A stretch of 64,000 nt of DNA from Paludisphaera soli (GTDB lineage: Bacteria > Planctomycetota > Planctomycetia > Isosphaerales > Isosphaeraceae), in contig NZ_JAALJI010000005.1 in assembly GCF_011064595.1 (NCBI RefSeq), forward strand, positions 124,001 to 188,000, written 5' to 3'. The notes beneath the pieces were generated by a model. The model was not told where the DNA came from. It was given only the letters and a program-made list of their open reading frames with translations, and did not search any database. Shown here piece by piece: positions 54,128-63,390 of the stretch; positions within the stretch are counted from its first letter, which is position 1, and each line of letters begins with the position of its first letter. The translations under genes were made by a program, and so were the position numbers.

Positions 54128-57064
54128 ATGATGCGATCGCGAATCGTGGCGGTGGCGTGCTGGGCGGCGGTCCTGGGCGTCGGAGGGGCGCGGGGCGAGG
54201 AGGCGACGGCCCCGGCGGCGCCAGGGGGGGAGCTTTCGGCGCGCTGGATCTGGCTGGATCAGGAGGAGGAGCAGCCGTACAACCAGACGATCCTCGCCCG
54301 CAAGGCGTTCACGCTCGATCGGCCGTCGCGGGGGCGGGTCCGGATCACGGCGGACAGCTACTACCGGCTCTCGATCAACGGCCGGTGGGTGGGCGACGGC
54401 CCCGGCCGGGCCTGGGCAGAGCATTACCAGTACGACGACGTGGACGTCACCCCGTACCTCCGCGAGGGGGAGAACGAGGTGCAGGTCGTCGCCCGGTACT
54501 ACGGCGTGGGGGACTTCCACCGGGTCCCCAAGCGTCCCGGGCTGCTGGTGCAGGTCGACGTGCTGGGGACCGATGAGCGGACGACGACCGTGGTCACCGA
54601 CGATTCGTGGGAGGTCGCGCCGGCCGAGGCCTGGTCGCGCAACACGCCCAAGGTCAGCATCCAGATGGAGCCCGCCGAGGTCTACGACGCGACGCTCGAA
54701 GCCGCGCCGCAGTACGCCCCCGCGAAGGTCGTCGCCGAGGCGACGCGCGGCCCCTGGAAGGACCTCCGCCCGCGCGACGTGGCGCTGATGACGCTCCAGC
54801 CGTTCCCGCTCAAGACCTACCTGGGTGCGAAGGTGGTGCGGGCCGACGGCTGGAACTTCGCCTTCCCCGCCTCCCGCCTGGTCCACCCCGGCCTCATCGA
54901 GGCCAACCGCAACACGAGCGCCGGTTGCGGGCTCGCCACCCTGATCGTCAACGACGAGCCGTGCGAGGTCCGGGTCGCGAACGAGAACGTCGACTTCGCG
55001 ATCGACGGCGCGCGGGCCGAGGACGGCGCGTTCAAGCTGGAGCCCGGCCGGCACCTGCTGCTGGGGTTCGTCCGCAACATGTTCGGCCACGATAAGGAAA
55101 AGGCCGTCCGGTTCGTGGAGCCGAAGGGCTTCCGGCTGGTCAACCCGATCGACGACGAGCAGACCAACCCGTTCTGCTTCCTCGCCTTCCCCGAGTTCGC
55201 CGTGGCGGGCGACGACCTGGCCTGGCCCGACCTGGGGCTCCGCCCGGAGTTCGCCAAGGCCGAGCAGGGCTACAACGCCGCCAAGGCCGAGCTGCTGGCG
55301 GCGGTGAAATCGGCCGACGACCTGAAGGCGAAGACGGCGGATCGGATCAAGCAGTTGCCCTCGCGCGAGATGTTCGTGCGCGACGCCTTCTGGCGGTTCG
55401 TGGACCGCAAGGTGGTCGGCCCGGCCGACGCGCTGGTGTCGCAGCCGTACGCCCTGACGCACGAGTCGCCGTCCATGACGACGGTCCGCCCCAGCCCCGA
55501 CGGCGACGTGGAGCTGCTGTACGACCTGGGCGAGCAGAACGTCGGCTACTACGACTTCGAACTGGTCGCCGACGCGGGGGTGACGATCGACGTCTTCGGC
55601 GTGGAGTACATCGCCCCCGACGGCCGCATCCAGTTCCCGCTGGGCAACCGCAACGGGATGCGCTACGTCACCAAGAAGGGGGTGAACCGGTTCACGTCGA
55701 TCAAGCGACGGTCGGGCCGCTACCTGTTCGTGACGCTGCGGAACCAGCAGACGCCGGTCGCGATCCGCAACCTGCGGCTGATCGAGTCCACCTACCCGGT
55801 GGAGCAGGCGGGGAGCTTCGCCTGCAGCGACCCGAGGCTGGACCGGATCTGGGAGATCTCCACGCGGACGCTCAAGCTCTGCATGGAGGACACGTACACC
55901 GACTGCCCGCTGTACGAGCAGACCCACTGGGTCGGCGACGCGCGGAACGAGTCGCTGCTGGCGTACCAGGTCTTCGGCGCGACCGACCTGGCCCGGCGCT
56001 GCATCCGGATCACGGCGGAGTCGCTGGAGCACTACCCGATCGCCGGCTGCCAGACGCCTTCGAGCTGGGACGTGCTGATCCCGGCCTGGAGCTTCCTCTG
56101 GGGGATCTCGATCTGGGACTACTACTGGTACGCCGGCGACCTGGAGACGCTGAGGGAGTTCCACGCGTCGGCGATCAAGAACCTGCAAGGCGCCGAGAAG
56201 CACCTCAACCCCCAGGGGCTGTTCACCGGGGCCTACTGGAACTTCTTCGACTGGTCGGGCCTGGACCAGAACCGCAAGACGGTGCTGCACAACAGCCTGT
56301 TCTTCATCGGCGCGATCGACGCGGCCTTGAAGTCGGCCGAGGCGCTCGGCGACCGGTCGCGCGACGCCTGGCTGAAGTCCACCCGCGCCCGGCTGGTGAA
56401 GGGGGTGAACCTGCTCTGGGACCGCGAGAAGCAGGCGTACCCGGACTCCGTCCACGACGACGGCAAGGCCAGCGAGTCGACCAGCCAGCACACCAGCTTC
56501 CTGGCGATCCTGTACGACGCGGTCGACCCCCGGAACAGGGCCGCCGCGGCGAAGAACGTGCTGACGCCCCCCGAGGGGATGGTCCGCGTCGGCTCGCCGT
56601 TCGCCGCGCTCTACCACTACGGCGCGATGGAGGCCCTCGGCCGCGAGGACGCCATCATCGCCGAGATCTACAAAAACTACCTGCCGATGCTCGACGCCGG
56701 GGCGACGACGGTCTGGGAGAGCTTCGCCACCGGGACGACCGGCGGCGGCGGGTTCCCGACGCGGAGCCACTGCCACGCCTGGTCGTCGGCGCCGAACCTC
56801 TACCTGCCCCGGATCGTCCTGGGCGTGAAGCCCACCGCGCCGGCGGCGGCGACGGTGGAGATCAACCCCCGGCCCTCGGGCCTCTCCTGGGCGAAGGGGA
56901 CGGTCGTCACCGCCAAGGGGCCGATCGCCGTCTCGTGGAAGCTCGACGCGCAGGGGGCCCTGGCCGTCGAGGCGACCGCCCCCGAGGGGGTGACGCTCGC
57001 CGTCGGCCGCAACCCGGAGACCGCCGGCAAGCCTTTGACGTTCAACGGCCAGGCCGCGCCCTGA
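54128..57064 (+). CDS. Secreted glycoside hydrolase family 78-like (alpha-L-rhamnosidase-like) protein
   Basis: 978 residues. Signal peptide (about 1-24). An N-terminal beta-sandwich like those of rhamnosidases (ARWIWLDQEEEQPYNQTILA, YYRLSINGRWVGDGPG) is followed by the helical (alpha/alpha)6 domain with DCPLYEQTHWVGDARNESLL (592-611); the family motif is D-C-P-x-(R/Y)-E-Q. Further landmarks: WDVLIPAWSFLWG, WNFFDWSG and WESFATG. It should release terminal rhamnose from plant or algal glycans, but GH78 and related families are diverse. The start may be 54116 or 54131; 54128 is a compromise. Divergent from the sigma factor. Confidence 0.87.
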   Translation: MMRSRIVAVACWAAVLGVGGARGEEATAPAAPGGELSARWIWLDQEEEQPYNQTILARKAFTLDRPSRGRVRITADSYYRLSINGRWVGDGPGRAWAEHYQYDDVDVTPYLREGENEVQVVARYYGVGDFHRVPKRPGLLVQVDVLGTDERTTTVVTDDSWEVAPAEAWSRNTPKVSIQMEPAEVYDATLEAAPQYAPAKVVAEATRGPWKDLRPRDVALMTLQPFPLKTYLGAKVVRADGWNFAFPASRLVHPGLIEANRNTSAGCGLATLIVNDEPCEVRVANENVDFAIDGARAEDGAFKLEPGRHLLLGFVRNMFGHDKEKAVRFVEPKGFRLVNPIDDEQTNPFCFLAFPEFAVAGDDLAWPDLGLRPEFAKAEQGYNAAKAELLAAVKSADDLKAKTADRIKQLPSREMFVRDAFWRFVDRKVVGPADALVSQPYALTHESPSMTTVRPSPDGDVELLYDLGEQNVGYYDFELVADAGVTIDVFGVEYIAPDGRIQFPLGNRNGMRYVTKKGVNRFTSIKRRSGRYLFVTLRNQQTPVAIRNLRLIESTYPVEQAGSFACSDPRLDRIWEISTRTLKLCMEDTYTDCPLYEQTHWVGDARNESLLAYQVFGATDLARRCIRITAESLEHYPIAGCQTPSSWDVLIPAWSFLWGISIWDYYWYAGDLETLREFHASAIKNLQGAEKHLNPQGLFTGAYWNFFDWSGLDQNRKTVLHNSLFFIGAIDAALKSAEALGDRSRDAWLKSTRARLVKGVNLLWDREKQAYPDSVHDDGKASESTSQHTSFLAILYDAVDPRNRAAAAKNVLTPPEGMVRVGSPFAALYHYGAMEALGREDAIIAEIYKNYLPMLDAGATTVWESFATGTTGGGGFPTRSHCHAWSSAPNLYLPRIVLGVKPTAPAAATVEINPRPSGLSWAKGTVVTAKGPIAVSWKLDAQGALAVEATAPEGVTLAVGRNPETAGKPLTFNGQAAP

Positions 57065-57134
57065 CGCCGGCCGCCGGCGAGCAAGACTCCTTTGTAAGCA
57101 TTCCCGCCGCGATCCGTATTCCTGGAGGAAGTTC

Positions 57135-57174
57135 GCCCCCGGCGCCGGAGACTTCGCCCGCCGGGGGCCTTTCC
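57135..57174 (+). terminator. Hairpin terminator after the GH78-like gene
   Basis: Stem GCCCCCGGC (57135-57143) with GCCGGGGGC (57160-57168), 16-base loop, followed by CTTTCC. It lies 70 bases after the stop. The T-tract is short, typical for a high-GC genome. It ends about 35 bases before the next gene, so its strength decides whether the metzincin gene is read through. Confidence 0.55.
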
Positions 57175-57208
57175 CGAGGTCGGATTGACGCCATCAGGGA
57201 GTGAACGC

Positions 57209-58360
57209 ATGAGAAGTCGCACCATGAGGATGTCGTGGCTCGGCGGGGCCCTGCTGTCGGCGGCCTGCGCGGCCGTCGCGGCCGCGCCCGCCCTGGGGTT
57301 CTTCCAGGAGGCTCCGGCCCCGGCTCAGGCGCCCGCCGCCGGGGCGGACCACGCCGTCTCGACGCTGCTGGAGGCCCTGCCGGATCGGATCGCGAAGCGG
57401 CTGGAGGAGCGCCGGGCGGAGATGAACCAGCCGGCGGGGGGCCCGATGGGCGCGGCGGGCTTCGTCGCCCGGATCGCCAAGCGATGGAACCCCGGAGAGA
57501 CCGTCAAGGTCGCCTTCCGAGGCGGGAGCGACGCCCTGCATCGCGAGATCGCCGAGACGGCCTCGGAATGGACCGAGTACGCGAACCTCAAGTTCGACTT
57601 CGGCCTGGACCCGGCGACCGGCAAGTACCGGACGTGGAGCCCGAGCGACTCGCAGTACGCGGCGGAGATCCGGATCTCCTTCAATCAGCGCGGGTATTTC
57701 TCGCTGGTCGGCAACGACAGCATCGACTCCACGATCACCGCGCCGGGCGAGGAGTCGATGAACTTCGAGCGGTTCGACGTCCACAAGCCGTCCGACTGGA
57801 AGGGGATCACGCTCCACGAGTTCGGCCACGCCATCGGCTTCGAGCACGAGCACCAGGGGACCCCCCCCTGCGACTTCCGGTTCGAGGACGACCCCGGCTA
57901 CGTCCGGACCGCGGGCCCCGGCGGGCAGTTCGTCCCCGACTCCGCCGGCCGACGGCCGGGACTCTACACGCAGCTCGGGGGCCCGCCCAACAACTGGTCG
58001 CGCCAGAAGGTGGACTTCAACCTGAAGCAGCTGCCGCCGTCGAGCTCGATCGTGGCCGGGGCGTTCGACAAGAACTCGATCATGAAGTACTACTTCGAAC
58101 CCTTCATGTTCGCCGCGGGCAAGGACAGCCCCTGCTACACCGACTTCGCGAACGTCGCGCTGTCGGACCAGGACAAGAAGGGGGCGGCCGAGGTCTACCC
58201 CCGAGGCAAGGAGGATATCGCCGACATCCTGGCGGCGAAGAAGCTCGTGCTCAGGGAGCTGGCCGAGAACCGGCAGGTCTCGAAGAAGATCCGCGACCAC
58301 TTCGGGGGCAGGCTCAAGGACCTGGACGCGCTCCGCAAGCGGGTCCTCGACGACGACTGA
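57209..58360 (+). CDS. Secreted metzincin-type zinc metalloprotease
   Basis: 383 residues from ATG 57209. Signal peptide (about 1-30, LGGALLSAACAAVAAAPALG). Zinc motif LHEFGHAIGFEHEHQG with His203, Glu204, His207 and third ligand His213 (HExxHxxGxxH), and a Met-turn candidate NSIMKYYF near 300. Preceded by a matrixin/astacin-like strand (EIRISFNQRGYFSLVGND). The insertion before the Met-turn and the C-terminal ~60-residue helical tail differ from the astacin-like protein at 26125; the two are distant relatives, not recent paralogues. Probably extracellular or surface-bound. Confidence 0.86.
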   Translation: MRSRTMRMSWLGGALLSAACAAVAAAPALGFFQEAPAPAQAPAAGADHAVSTLLEALPDRIAKRLEERRAEMNQPAGGPMGAAGFVARIAKRWNPGETVKVAFRGGSDALHREIAETASEWTEYANLKFDFGLDPATGKYRTWSPSDSQYAAEIRISFNQRGYFSLVGNDSIDSTITAPGEESMNFERFDVHKPSDWKGITLHEFGHAIGFEHEHQGTPPCDFRFEDDPGYVRTAGPGGQFVPDSAGRRPGLYTQLGGPPNNWSRQKVDFNLKQLPPSSSIVAGAFDKNSIMKYYFEPFMFAAGKDSPCYTDFANVALSDQDKKGAAEVYPRGKEDIADILAAKKLVLRELAENRQVSKKIRDHFGGRLKDLDALRKRVLDDD

Positions 58361-58445
58361 GCCGACGCGGACTCGATCGGGCGGGGGGCCGACCCCCGCC
58401 CGGCCCTCGGAACGGAACCGTCGCCCGACGCGAAAGGGGCGTCCC

Positions 58446-58904
58446 ATGAGCCGCACGGCGCTCGCATTTGCACTCGCACTCGCCGCCCTGGCCTCGGCGG
58501 CCTTCGTCCCGGCGCGTCTCGACGGCGAGGCGTCGGAGCAGGGTCGGGCGAAGGAGCCCGACAAGGTGGTGGAGATCGTCCGCGAGAAGGGCTCGCTCGC
58601 CTTCCGGGAGCGGGGCCGGAAGCAGGTGGAGCCGGTCACGATCGTCGTCGGCGAGACGATCCGGTGGGTCAACAAGGACGACCGCCCCCACGCCCTCCGC
58701 GCCGTGGCGGCCGGGCCGGGGAAGGCCCCGGCGTTCGAGGTGAAGGCCATCGCGCCGGGGGCGTCGAAGGACGTCCTGTTCGACGGCAAGATGTACCGGT
58801 CTCTCGGCGGCCTGCCGGCCGAGGACGTGACGCTCAAGTATCGGGCCGACGGCCGGGCCGCGCCGGAGGGGGAGATCGCCTTCTTCTCCGCCGCCCGCCG
58901 CTGA
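58446..58904 (+). CDS. Exported cupredoxin-fold protein lacking copper ligands
   Basis: 152 residues. Signal peptide (about 1-22). The body (about 60-150) has cupredoxin landmarks: VTIVVGETIRWVNKDDRPHALRAV (first ligand position His82) and FEVKAIAPGASKDVLFD. The usual second half Cys-x(2-4)-His-x-Met copper-binding loop is not present, so it probably does not bind copper and may be a structural or scaffold domain. It lies 85 bases after the metzincin on the same strand. Confidence 0.72.
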   Translation: MSRTALAFALALAALASAAFVPARLDGEASEQGRAKEPDKVVEIVREKGSLAFRERGRKQVEPVTIVVGETIRWVNKDDRPHALRAVAAGPGKAPAFEVKAIAPGASKDVLFDGKMYRSLGGLPAEDVTLKYRADGRAAPEGEIAFFSAARR

Positions 58905-59273
58905 CGACGCCCGGCCGCGCGAGGCCGACGGCGGACGCTGCGGCGCGATCCCGCACGACGTGACGATTCTTCGCATCATTCGTGAACAGTCATGCTTGTG
59001 AGGGATCACCACGAACTGCTACAATCCCGCCCGTGGCGCAGCCGATCCGACCCGGACGCCTTGCGTTCCGATCGCGGCCGCGCGACGCCGATCTCCTGGA
59101 TCGTTCGCGCCACCCCCCGGCGGGCCCCGGCCCGCCTTGCGAGCCGCGCCGATCGCGGACTCCCCGGCGAGGGGGCGGCGATCGGGAGCCGCGGCCGCCG
59201 CCTCAGGGACGAGTCTCGGCCGAGCCGACGCAACCCAGAGACACCCCTTTTCCGGACGACCGGGAGATTCCCC
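58905..59273. other. Intergenic region upstream of the PEP-CTERM gene
   Basis: About 370 bases. A good sigma-70-type promoter is at 58996-59025 (listed separately). The rest, 59026-59273, would be a long 5' untranslated region; no riboswitch or leader peptide recognised. A plus-strand open frame from 58992 in phase with the PEP-CTERM gene lacks a good start and is not believed. Confidence 0.5.
58996..59025 (+). promoter_or_regulatory. Putative sigma-70-type promoter of the PEP-CTERM gene
   Basis: TTGTGA (58996-59001), 18-base spacer, TACAAT (59020-59025). Both boxes are close to consensus (five of six at the -35 except for one base, five of six at the -10), in a locally AT-richer stretch. 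It stands about 250 bases before the ATG, which implies a long leader. Confidence 0.5.
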
Positions 59274-59981
59274 ATGATCGAGACGCCTCGTCCCCTCTGC
59301 CGCGCCGCGGCGATCATCCTGGCGGCGACCCTCGGGTCGGCCTTCGCCGCCGCCGACGCCCGCGCCGCGTCGATCATCCTCACCCGGCCCACCACGGGGC
59401 CCGGGATCACGCCCGTGGCCGGCGACCCCGTCTATCGGTACAGCTTCCAGGCCTACCTGAACCCCGGCTACGAGATCCGCCTGTTCGACTCGATCACGAT
59501 CGAGGGGATCGTGGGCGTCAACGGCGCCTCGCCGACCAGCCAGCCCCAGTCCCCCGACGGCGGCCTGCCGGCCGACACCGGCTGGCTGGTGAACAAGACG
59601 GTCACCGGCACCGACGTCTGGCCGGCCGGCAGCCCCGCGCCGACGGTCGACGTGGCGAACGTCCGGTTCACGTTCGCGCCCGAGGCCGCGGTGCCCCCCG
59701 GCACCTCGATCCCCAACGTCGGCCCCGGCCTCCTCGACCTGGGCGTGTTCACGATCGACACCTACGCCGACCTGCCGGACCTGGGCCCGGGCTTCGAGTT
59801 CACCTTCCGCTACGTCGTCCGCGCCCACCTGCTGGACGGCACCCCCGACACCTACATCGGCTTTGTGACCCTGGGCACCGCCGTCGCCATCCCCGAGCCC
59901 TGCTCGATGCTCCTGCTCGGCCTCGGCGTCGCCGCCCCGGCCGCCTGGACGCTCCGCCGCCGTCGCCGCGCGGCGGCCTGA
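59274..59981 (+). CDS. PEP-CTERM sorting-domain protein
   Basis: 235 residues from ATG 59274. Signal peptide (about 1-32, AAIILAATLGSAFAAADARA), a beta-rich body without known domain, and a C-terminal PEP-CTERM signal: IPEPCSMLLLGLG, hydrophobic helix, RRRRR. It is expected to be processed by an exosortase and delivered to the outer envelope or exopolysaccharide. ATG 59274 follows GGGAGA. No neighbours on the same strand until 61799. Confidence 0.82.
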   Translation: MIETPRPLCRAAAIILAATLGSAFAAADARAASIILTRPTTGPGITPVAGDPVYRYSFQAYLNPGYEIRLFDSITIEGIVGVNGASPTSQPQSPDGGLPADTGWLVNKTVTGTDVWPAGSPAPTVDVANVRFTFAPEAAVPPGTSIPNVGPGLLDLGVFTIDTYADLPDLGPGFEFTFRYVVRAHLLDGTPDTYIGFVTLGTAVAIPEPCSMLLLGLGVAAPAAWTLRRRRRAAA

Positions 59982-60033
59982 CCGCGACAAACGGTCTGTC
60001 GTCCAGCTCTCCAGAACTGCGGAGGAATACCTC

Positions 60034-60136
60034 GGGTGCCACGGGTTCGGAGAACCCGTGAACCGGCCGGGGGATCTCGGCCACGGCTCGGGACCGGCCC
60101 GACGCCGATCCACGGGTTCACGAACCCGTGGCACCC
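60034..60136. repeat. Nested-palindrome element (103 bases)
   Basis: Two palindromes facing each other: CACGGGTTC-GGA-GAACCCGTG at 60040-60060 and CACGGGTTC-AC-GAACCCGTG at 60111-60130. Each is extended outward by GGGTGC (left) or GCACCC (right), so the whole is bounded by a 15-base perfect inverted repeat GGGTGCCACGGGTTC / GAACCCGTGGCACCC. The 50-base middle is GC-rich with GGCCGG and CCGGCC stretches. Looks like a MITE or bipartite REP. In the gap between the PEP-CTERM gene and the convergent GH43 gene. Confidence 0.8.
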
Positions 60137-60199
60137 GCGCCAGACCCCTCGACGGTCCCGAGCCAGCGGCGTTCCGCGAGGGGTCCGCGAGACGACGCC

Positions 60200-61681
60200 T
60201 CAACGCGCCCGGCGGCCCTTCGGGCTCGCGGGCGTCGGCGCGTCCGGGGGCAGGGGGTCCAGGATCACGTCTAGGGCGTCGATCTCGGCCCGGCCGGCCC
60301 CGGGCGCGAGCGACACCCGGTTCGTCCCGGCCCCCAGCGCGAGCCGGGCGAAGGCCGCCGACCAGCGACCACCCCCCGAGTCGGGATAGGCGATCGTCCC
60401 CGCCGGCCGATCGTCGACCAGCACCCGCTGATCGACCCGCGCGTTCCGCTCGCCTTCGCCGGCGGGCTCGCGCCGGTAGCGGACGGCGACGACGTAGGTC
60501 CCGGCCTCCGCGACCGGCACGTCGAAGGTCGCCCGCGACTCCACGCCGGCCAGGCTCACCCCGGATCCGCCGGACGCGCCCTCGGCGGCTTCGGCCTTCG
60601 CCCCGCCTTCGAGTCGGGCTTTCTCCGCCTCCAGCCGCAGCCGGCCGGGCTCGCCGGACGGGACCGGGATCGGCCGATCGTGCGGCGTGGGGACGTCGAA
60701 GTCGGGGAAGCCGTCGGCGTCCCAGGTGAACGGCTGCGCGCGCACCGAGCGCGACCAGCCCGAGCCGGGCCGCTTGGCCGCGTGGTAGACGATCCAGTCC
60801 TGCGAGCCGTCGGGCGACTTGGTGAACGAGCAGTGCCCCGGCGCGGTCACGTCGTTGCCGCTCGCGAACACCGGCGCGGGCGCCTTCGTCCACGAGGCCG
60901 GGTCGAGCGGGTCGGCGTCGGCCTTCGCCGAGAGCATCCCCAGGCAGTAGAAGTCGCTCCAGCTCCCCGCGGCCGAGTAGATCAGGAACATCCGGCCGTC
61001 GCGCACGAGCGCCTGCGGCCCCTCGTTGATCGTCGGCGGGCCGGCGGCCTTCTCCCAGTCCAGGGTCGGCCGCGACAGCTCGACGCGGGGCCCGGAGATC
61101 GCCGCCGGGTCGCTCATCGGGGCGATGTAGGTCCGCTGGTCGACGTTCCGATCCCCCTCCCAGCCCGACCAGACGAAGTAGAGCCGCTCGGCCTCGCCCT
61201 CGCCGAGCTTCAGCACGGTGCCGTCGATGGCCCAGCGGTCGGATTGGTCGGCGAGCTTTCCCTTGAAGACGAATTCGCCTTCGAACGGGTCGGCCGCCGG
61301 GTTCTCCAGGACGACCATGCGGTGGTTGGCGTTGCGGCCGTCGTCGGCCGCGACGTAGACGTACCACTTCCCGCGCAGGTGGTGGATCTCCGGCGCCCAG
61401 ATCTCCTTGCTGTAGGGCGTGCCGGGGGCCGGCTCCCAGATGACGCGGCTCTCGGCCCCCCCCAGCCCGGAGATCGTCCGCGAGCGCCGGAGGGTCACGT
61501 CGCGGCCCGTCGTGTAGGTGATGTAGTACCAGCCGTCGTCGTGCCGGTAGACCCAGGGGTCGGCCCCGTTGGGCGCGACGATGTTGAAGAAGTCCCGGAC
61601 CTCCTGCGCGGGGGCGTCCGCGACCGTCGCGAAGGCCGCCCCCAGCGCCGCCAGCACCATCGCGCGCGTCGTCCTCTTCAT
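60200..61681 (-). CDS. Secreted glycoside hydrolase family 43 protein with C-terminal carbohydrate-binding-like domain
   Basis: 493 residues from ATG 61681 (GGAGG twelve bases upstream; ATG 61693 is too close to it). Signal peptide (about 1-26). The five-bladed propeller GH43 domain starts VAPNGADPWVYRHDDGWYYI (Asp41 region), with EIWAPEIHHLRGKWYVYVA, WAIDGTVL (second acid) and INEGPQALVRDG (probable general-acid Glu). After about 345 a beta-sandwich CBM-like domain (GTYVVAVRYRREPAGEGERN, AGTNRVSLAPGA) follows. It is probably an arabinanase or beta-xylosidase-type enzyme for plant polysaccharides. Convergent with the PEP-CTERM gene across the nested-palindrome element. Confidence 0.87.
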   Translation of the reverse strand: MKRTTRAMVLAALGAAFATVADAPAQEVRDFFNIVAPNGADPWVYRHDDGWYYITYTTGRDVTLRRSRTISGLGGAESRVIWEPAPGTPYSKEIWAPEIHHLRGKWYVYVAADDGRNANHRMVVLENPAADPFEGEFVFKGKLADQSDRWAIDGTVLKLGEGEAERLYFVWSGWEGDRNVDQRTYIAPMSDPAAISGPRVELSRPTLDWEKAAGPPTINEGPQALVRDGRMFLIYSAAGSWSDFYCLGMLSAKADADPLDPASWTKAPAPVFASGNDVTAPGHCSFTKSPDGSQDWIVYHAAKRPGSGWSRSVRAQPFTWDADGFPDFDVPTPHDRPIPVPSGEPGRLRLEAEKARLEGGAKAEAAEGASGGSGVSLAGVESRATFDVPVAEAGTYVVAVRYRREPAGEGERNARVDQRVLVDDRPAGTIAYPDSGGGRWSAAFARLALGAGTNRVSLAPGAGRAEIDALDVILDPLPPDAPTPASPKGRRAR

Positions 61682-61798
61682 CACCGGGAACATCCTCCGC
61701 GTTCGAAGCGTCGAACCACCACCCGTCCATCCTCAGCCGTACCGCCCTATTGTACGAAGGGCGCGGCCGGGGGGGATCCCGAGGGAAGGAGGCCCGCC

Positions 61799-63346
61799 GT
61801 GCTCGCGAGGCTGAGCCGCAAGGTCCTGGCATGCGTCCTAGCCGCCACGGGTCCCGCCTGGGCGTCCGACGGCGAAGGTCCCCTCGGCGGCCCCCGGCCG
61901 CTCCGGCTCCGGGGGGTCGTGGTCGACGAACGGGGCTCCCCCCTGGCCGGCGCCGAGGTCCGGCTCGACGCCGACACCCCGACCGAGCGCGTCGCCGCCA
62001 CCGGGGCCGACGGCGGCTTCATCCTGGAAGAGCCGGCGTCCCGGACGTTGCAGGGGCGGTCGCTCCTGGCCGTCGCCGAGGGGGGCCGACGCCTCGGCGT
62101 CTTCCGATACGACGCCGCCGCCTCGCGGGCCGCGTGCGAGGTTCCGACGCGGATCGTCGCCCGGCCGGCCCGGTCGATCGTTGCGATCGTGAGCGACGCC
62201 GAGGGTCGGCCGGTCGCCGGCGCCGAGGTCCAGGCCGTCGGCGAGCGTCGGGCCTACCCCCGCGCCGCGACCGACGCCGACGGCCGGGCGACCGCCTTCG
62301 CGCCGGCCGAAGCGCCCGTGGAATGGCTCGTCGCGCGCAAGCTCGGGGTCGGCTTCGATTTCCTCCCCGCCGCCGCCGCCGACGGGCCCCCCGACCCGGC
62401 CCCGGTCGCCCTCACGCTCGGCCCCCCACGCGTGATCCGGCTGCGGGCGGTCGACGAGCAGGGCCGGCCGGCGGCTGGCGTCGCGTTCACCGCCTGGTTC
62501 TTCCAGCGCGACGAGAACCGGACCGGCCTCGGGTTCAACGGCCGGATCATGTCGGCGACGACCGACGCCGAGGGACTCGCCGCGTTCGACTGGCTCCCCG
62601 CCGGGGTCGCCCACCCGATCACCCTCTTCCCGATCGATCCCCGGTTCGCCGTGCGGCGGACGGTCGTGGAGGGGGAGCCGGACGAATCGGCGACGGTCCG
62701 CCTCGCGCGACTCACGCCGATCCGGGGGCGGGTCACGCTCCCCGACGGCTCGCCCGCGAGGGACGTCCGGGTGACGGCCCAGGGGCGCGGCTTCGGCGAG
62801 GACCTGGGGGTGGGCCTGGCGCGGACGGCCGACGACGGGACCTACGCCCTCGACGCGGCCCCGGACGAGATGTACGCCGTCTCCGTCGACGACGCGGACT
62901 GGGCGGCGGCCACGCGGCGCGGGGTCCTCGTCGAGGCGGGCGCCCCGGTCGACGGGGTGGACTTCCGCCTGGCGCGCGGGACGCTCCTCCGCGGCGTCGT
63001 GCGGGAAAGGCCGGGAGGCCCCCTCGCGGCGGGGGCGGGGGTCCGGCTCTACGAGACGACCGTCGCGCCGCCCGACGAGGTCCTCATCGGCCGCGAGGGG
63101 GTCTTCCGCACGAGCTACGCCCCGGCCGACGCACGCGGCCGGTACATGTTCCGGGTCGGGCCCGGGACCTACGTCCTGGAAGGCCCCGGCGGCTCCACGG
63201 CCCCGGTCGCGGTCACGGACCAGGCGGAGGTCGTCCGCGACTTCCCCGTCGTCGGCCCGCCGCCGGAGCCCGAGGGGGGGCCCTTCAGGAAATCCGCCCT
63301 CCCGTTCTCGAAATCTCGGACGCGCCGGCCCCTCCTCGACCAGTAG
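61799..63346 (+). CDS. Exported protein with tandem carboxypeptidase-regulatory-like (Ig-type) domains
   Basis: 515 residues from GTG 61799 with GGGAAGGAGG at 61783-61792. Short signal-like start (SRKVLACVLAATGPAWA). At least four repeats of the CarboxypepD_reg type: LRGVVVDERGSPLAGAEV, VAIVSDAEGRPVAGAEVQAV, LRAVDEQGRPAAGVAFTAW and IRGRVTLPDGSPARDVRVTA. These are seven-stranded sandwich domains seen in planctomycete surface proteins, often in proteins with an ECF sigma regulator nearby. No catalytic residues. It precedes the sigma factor gene by 44 bases. Confidence 0.8.
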   Translation: MLARLSRKVLACVLAATGPAWASDGEGPLGGPRPLRLRGVVVDERGSPLAGAEVRLDADTPTERVAATGADGGFILEEPASRTLQGRSLLAVAEGGRRLGVFRYDAAASRAACEVPTRIVARPARSIVAIVSDAEGRPVAGAEVQAVGERRAYPRAATDADGRATAFAPAEAPVEWLVARKLGVGFDFLPAAAADGPPDPAPVALTLGPPRVIRLRAVDEQGRPAAGVAFTAWFFQRDENRTGLGFNGRIMSATTDAEGLAAFDWLPAGVAHPITLFPIDPRFAVRRTVVEGEPDESATVRLARLTPIRGRVTLPDGSPARDVRVTAQGRGFGEDLGVGLARTADDGTYALDAAPDEMYAVSVDDADWAAATRRGVLVEAGAPVDGVDFRLARGTLLRGVVRERPGGPLAAGAGVRLYETTVAPPDEVLIGREGVFRTSYAPADARGRYMFRVGPGTYVLEGPGGSTAPVAVTDQAEVVRDFPVVGPPPEPEGGPFRKSALPFSKSRTRRPLLDQ

Positions 63347-63390
63347 AGTGGGGAGCGGGGCGACGAACGAAGGGTCGAGGGGGCGCGGGG

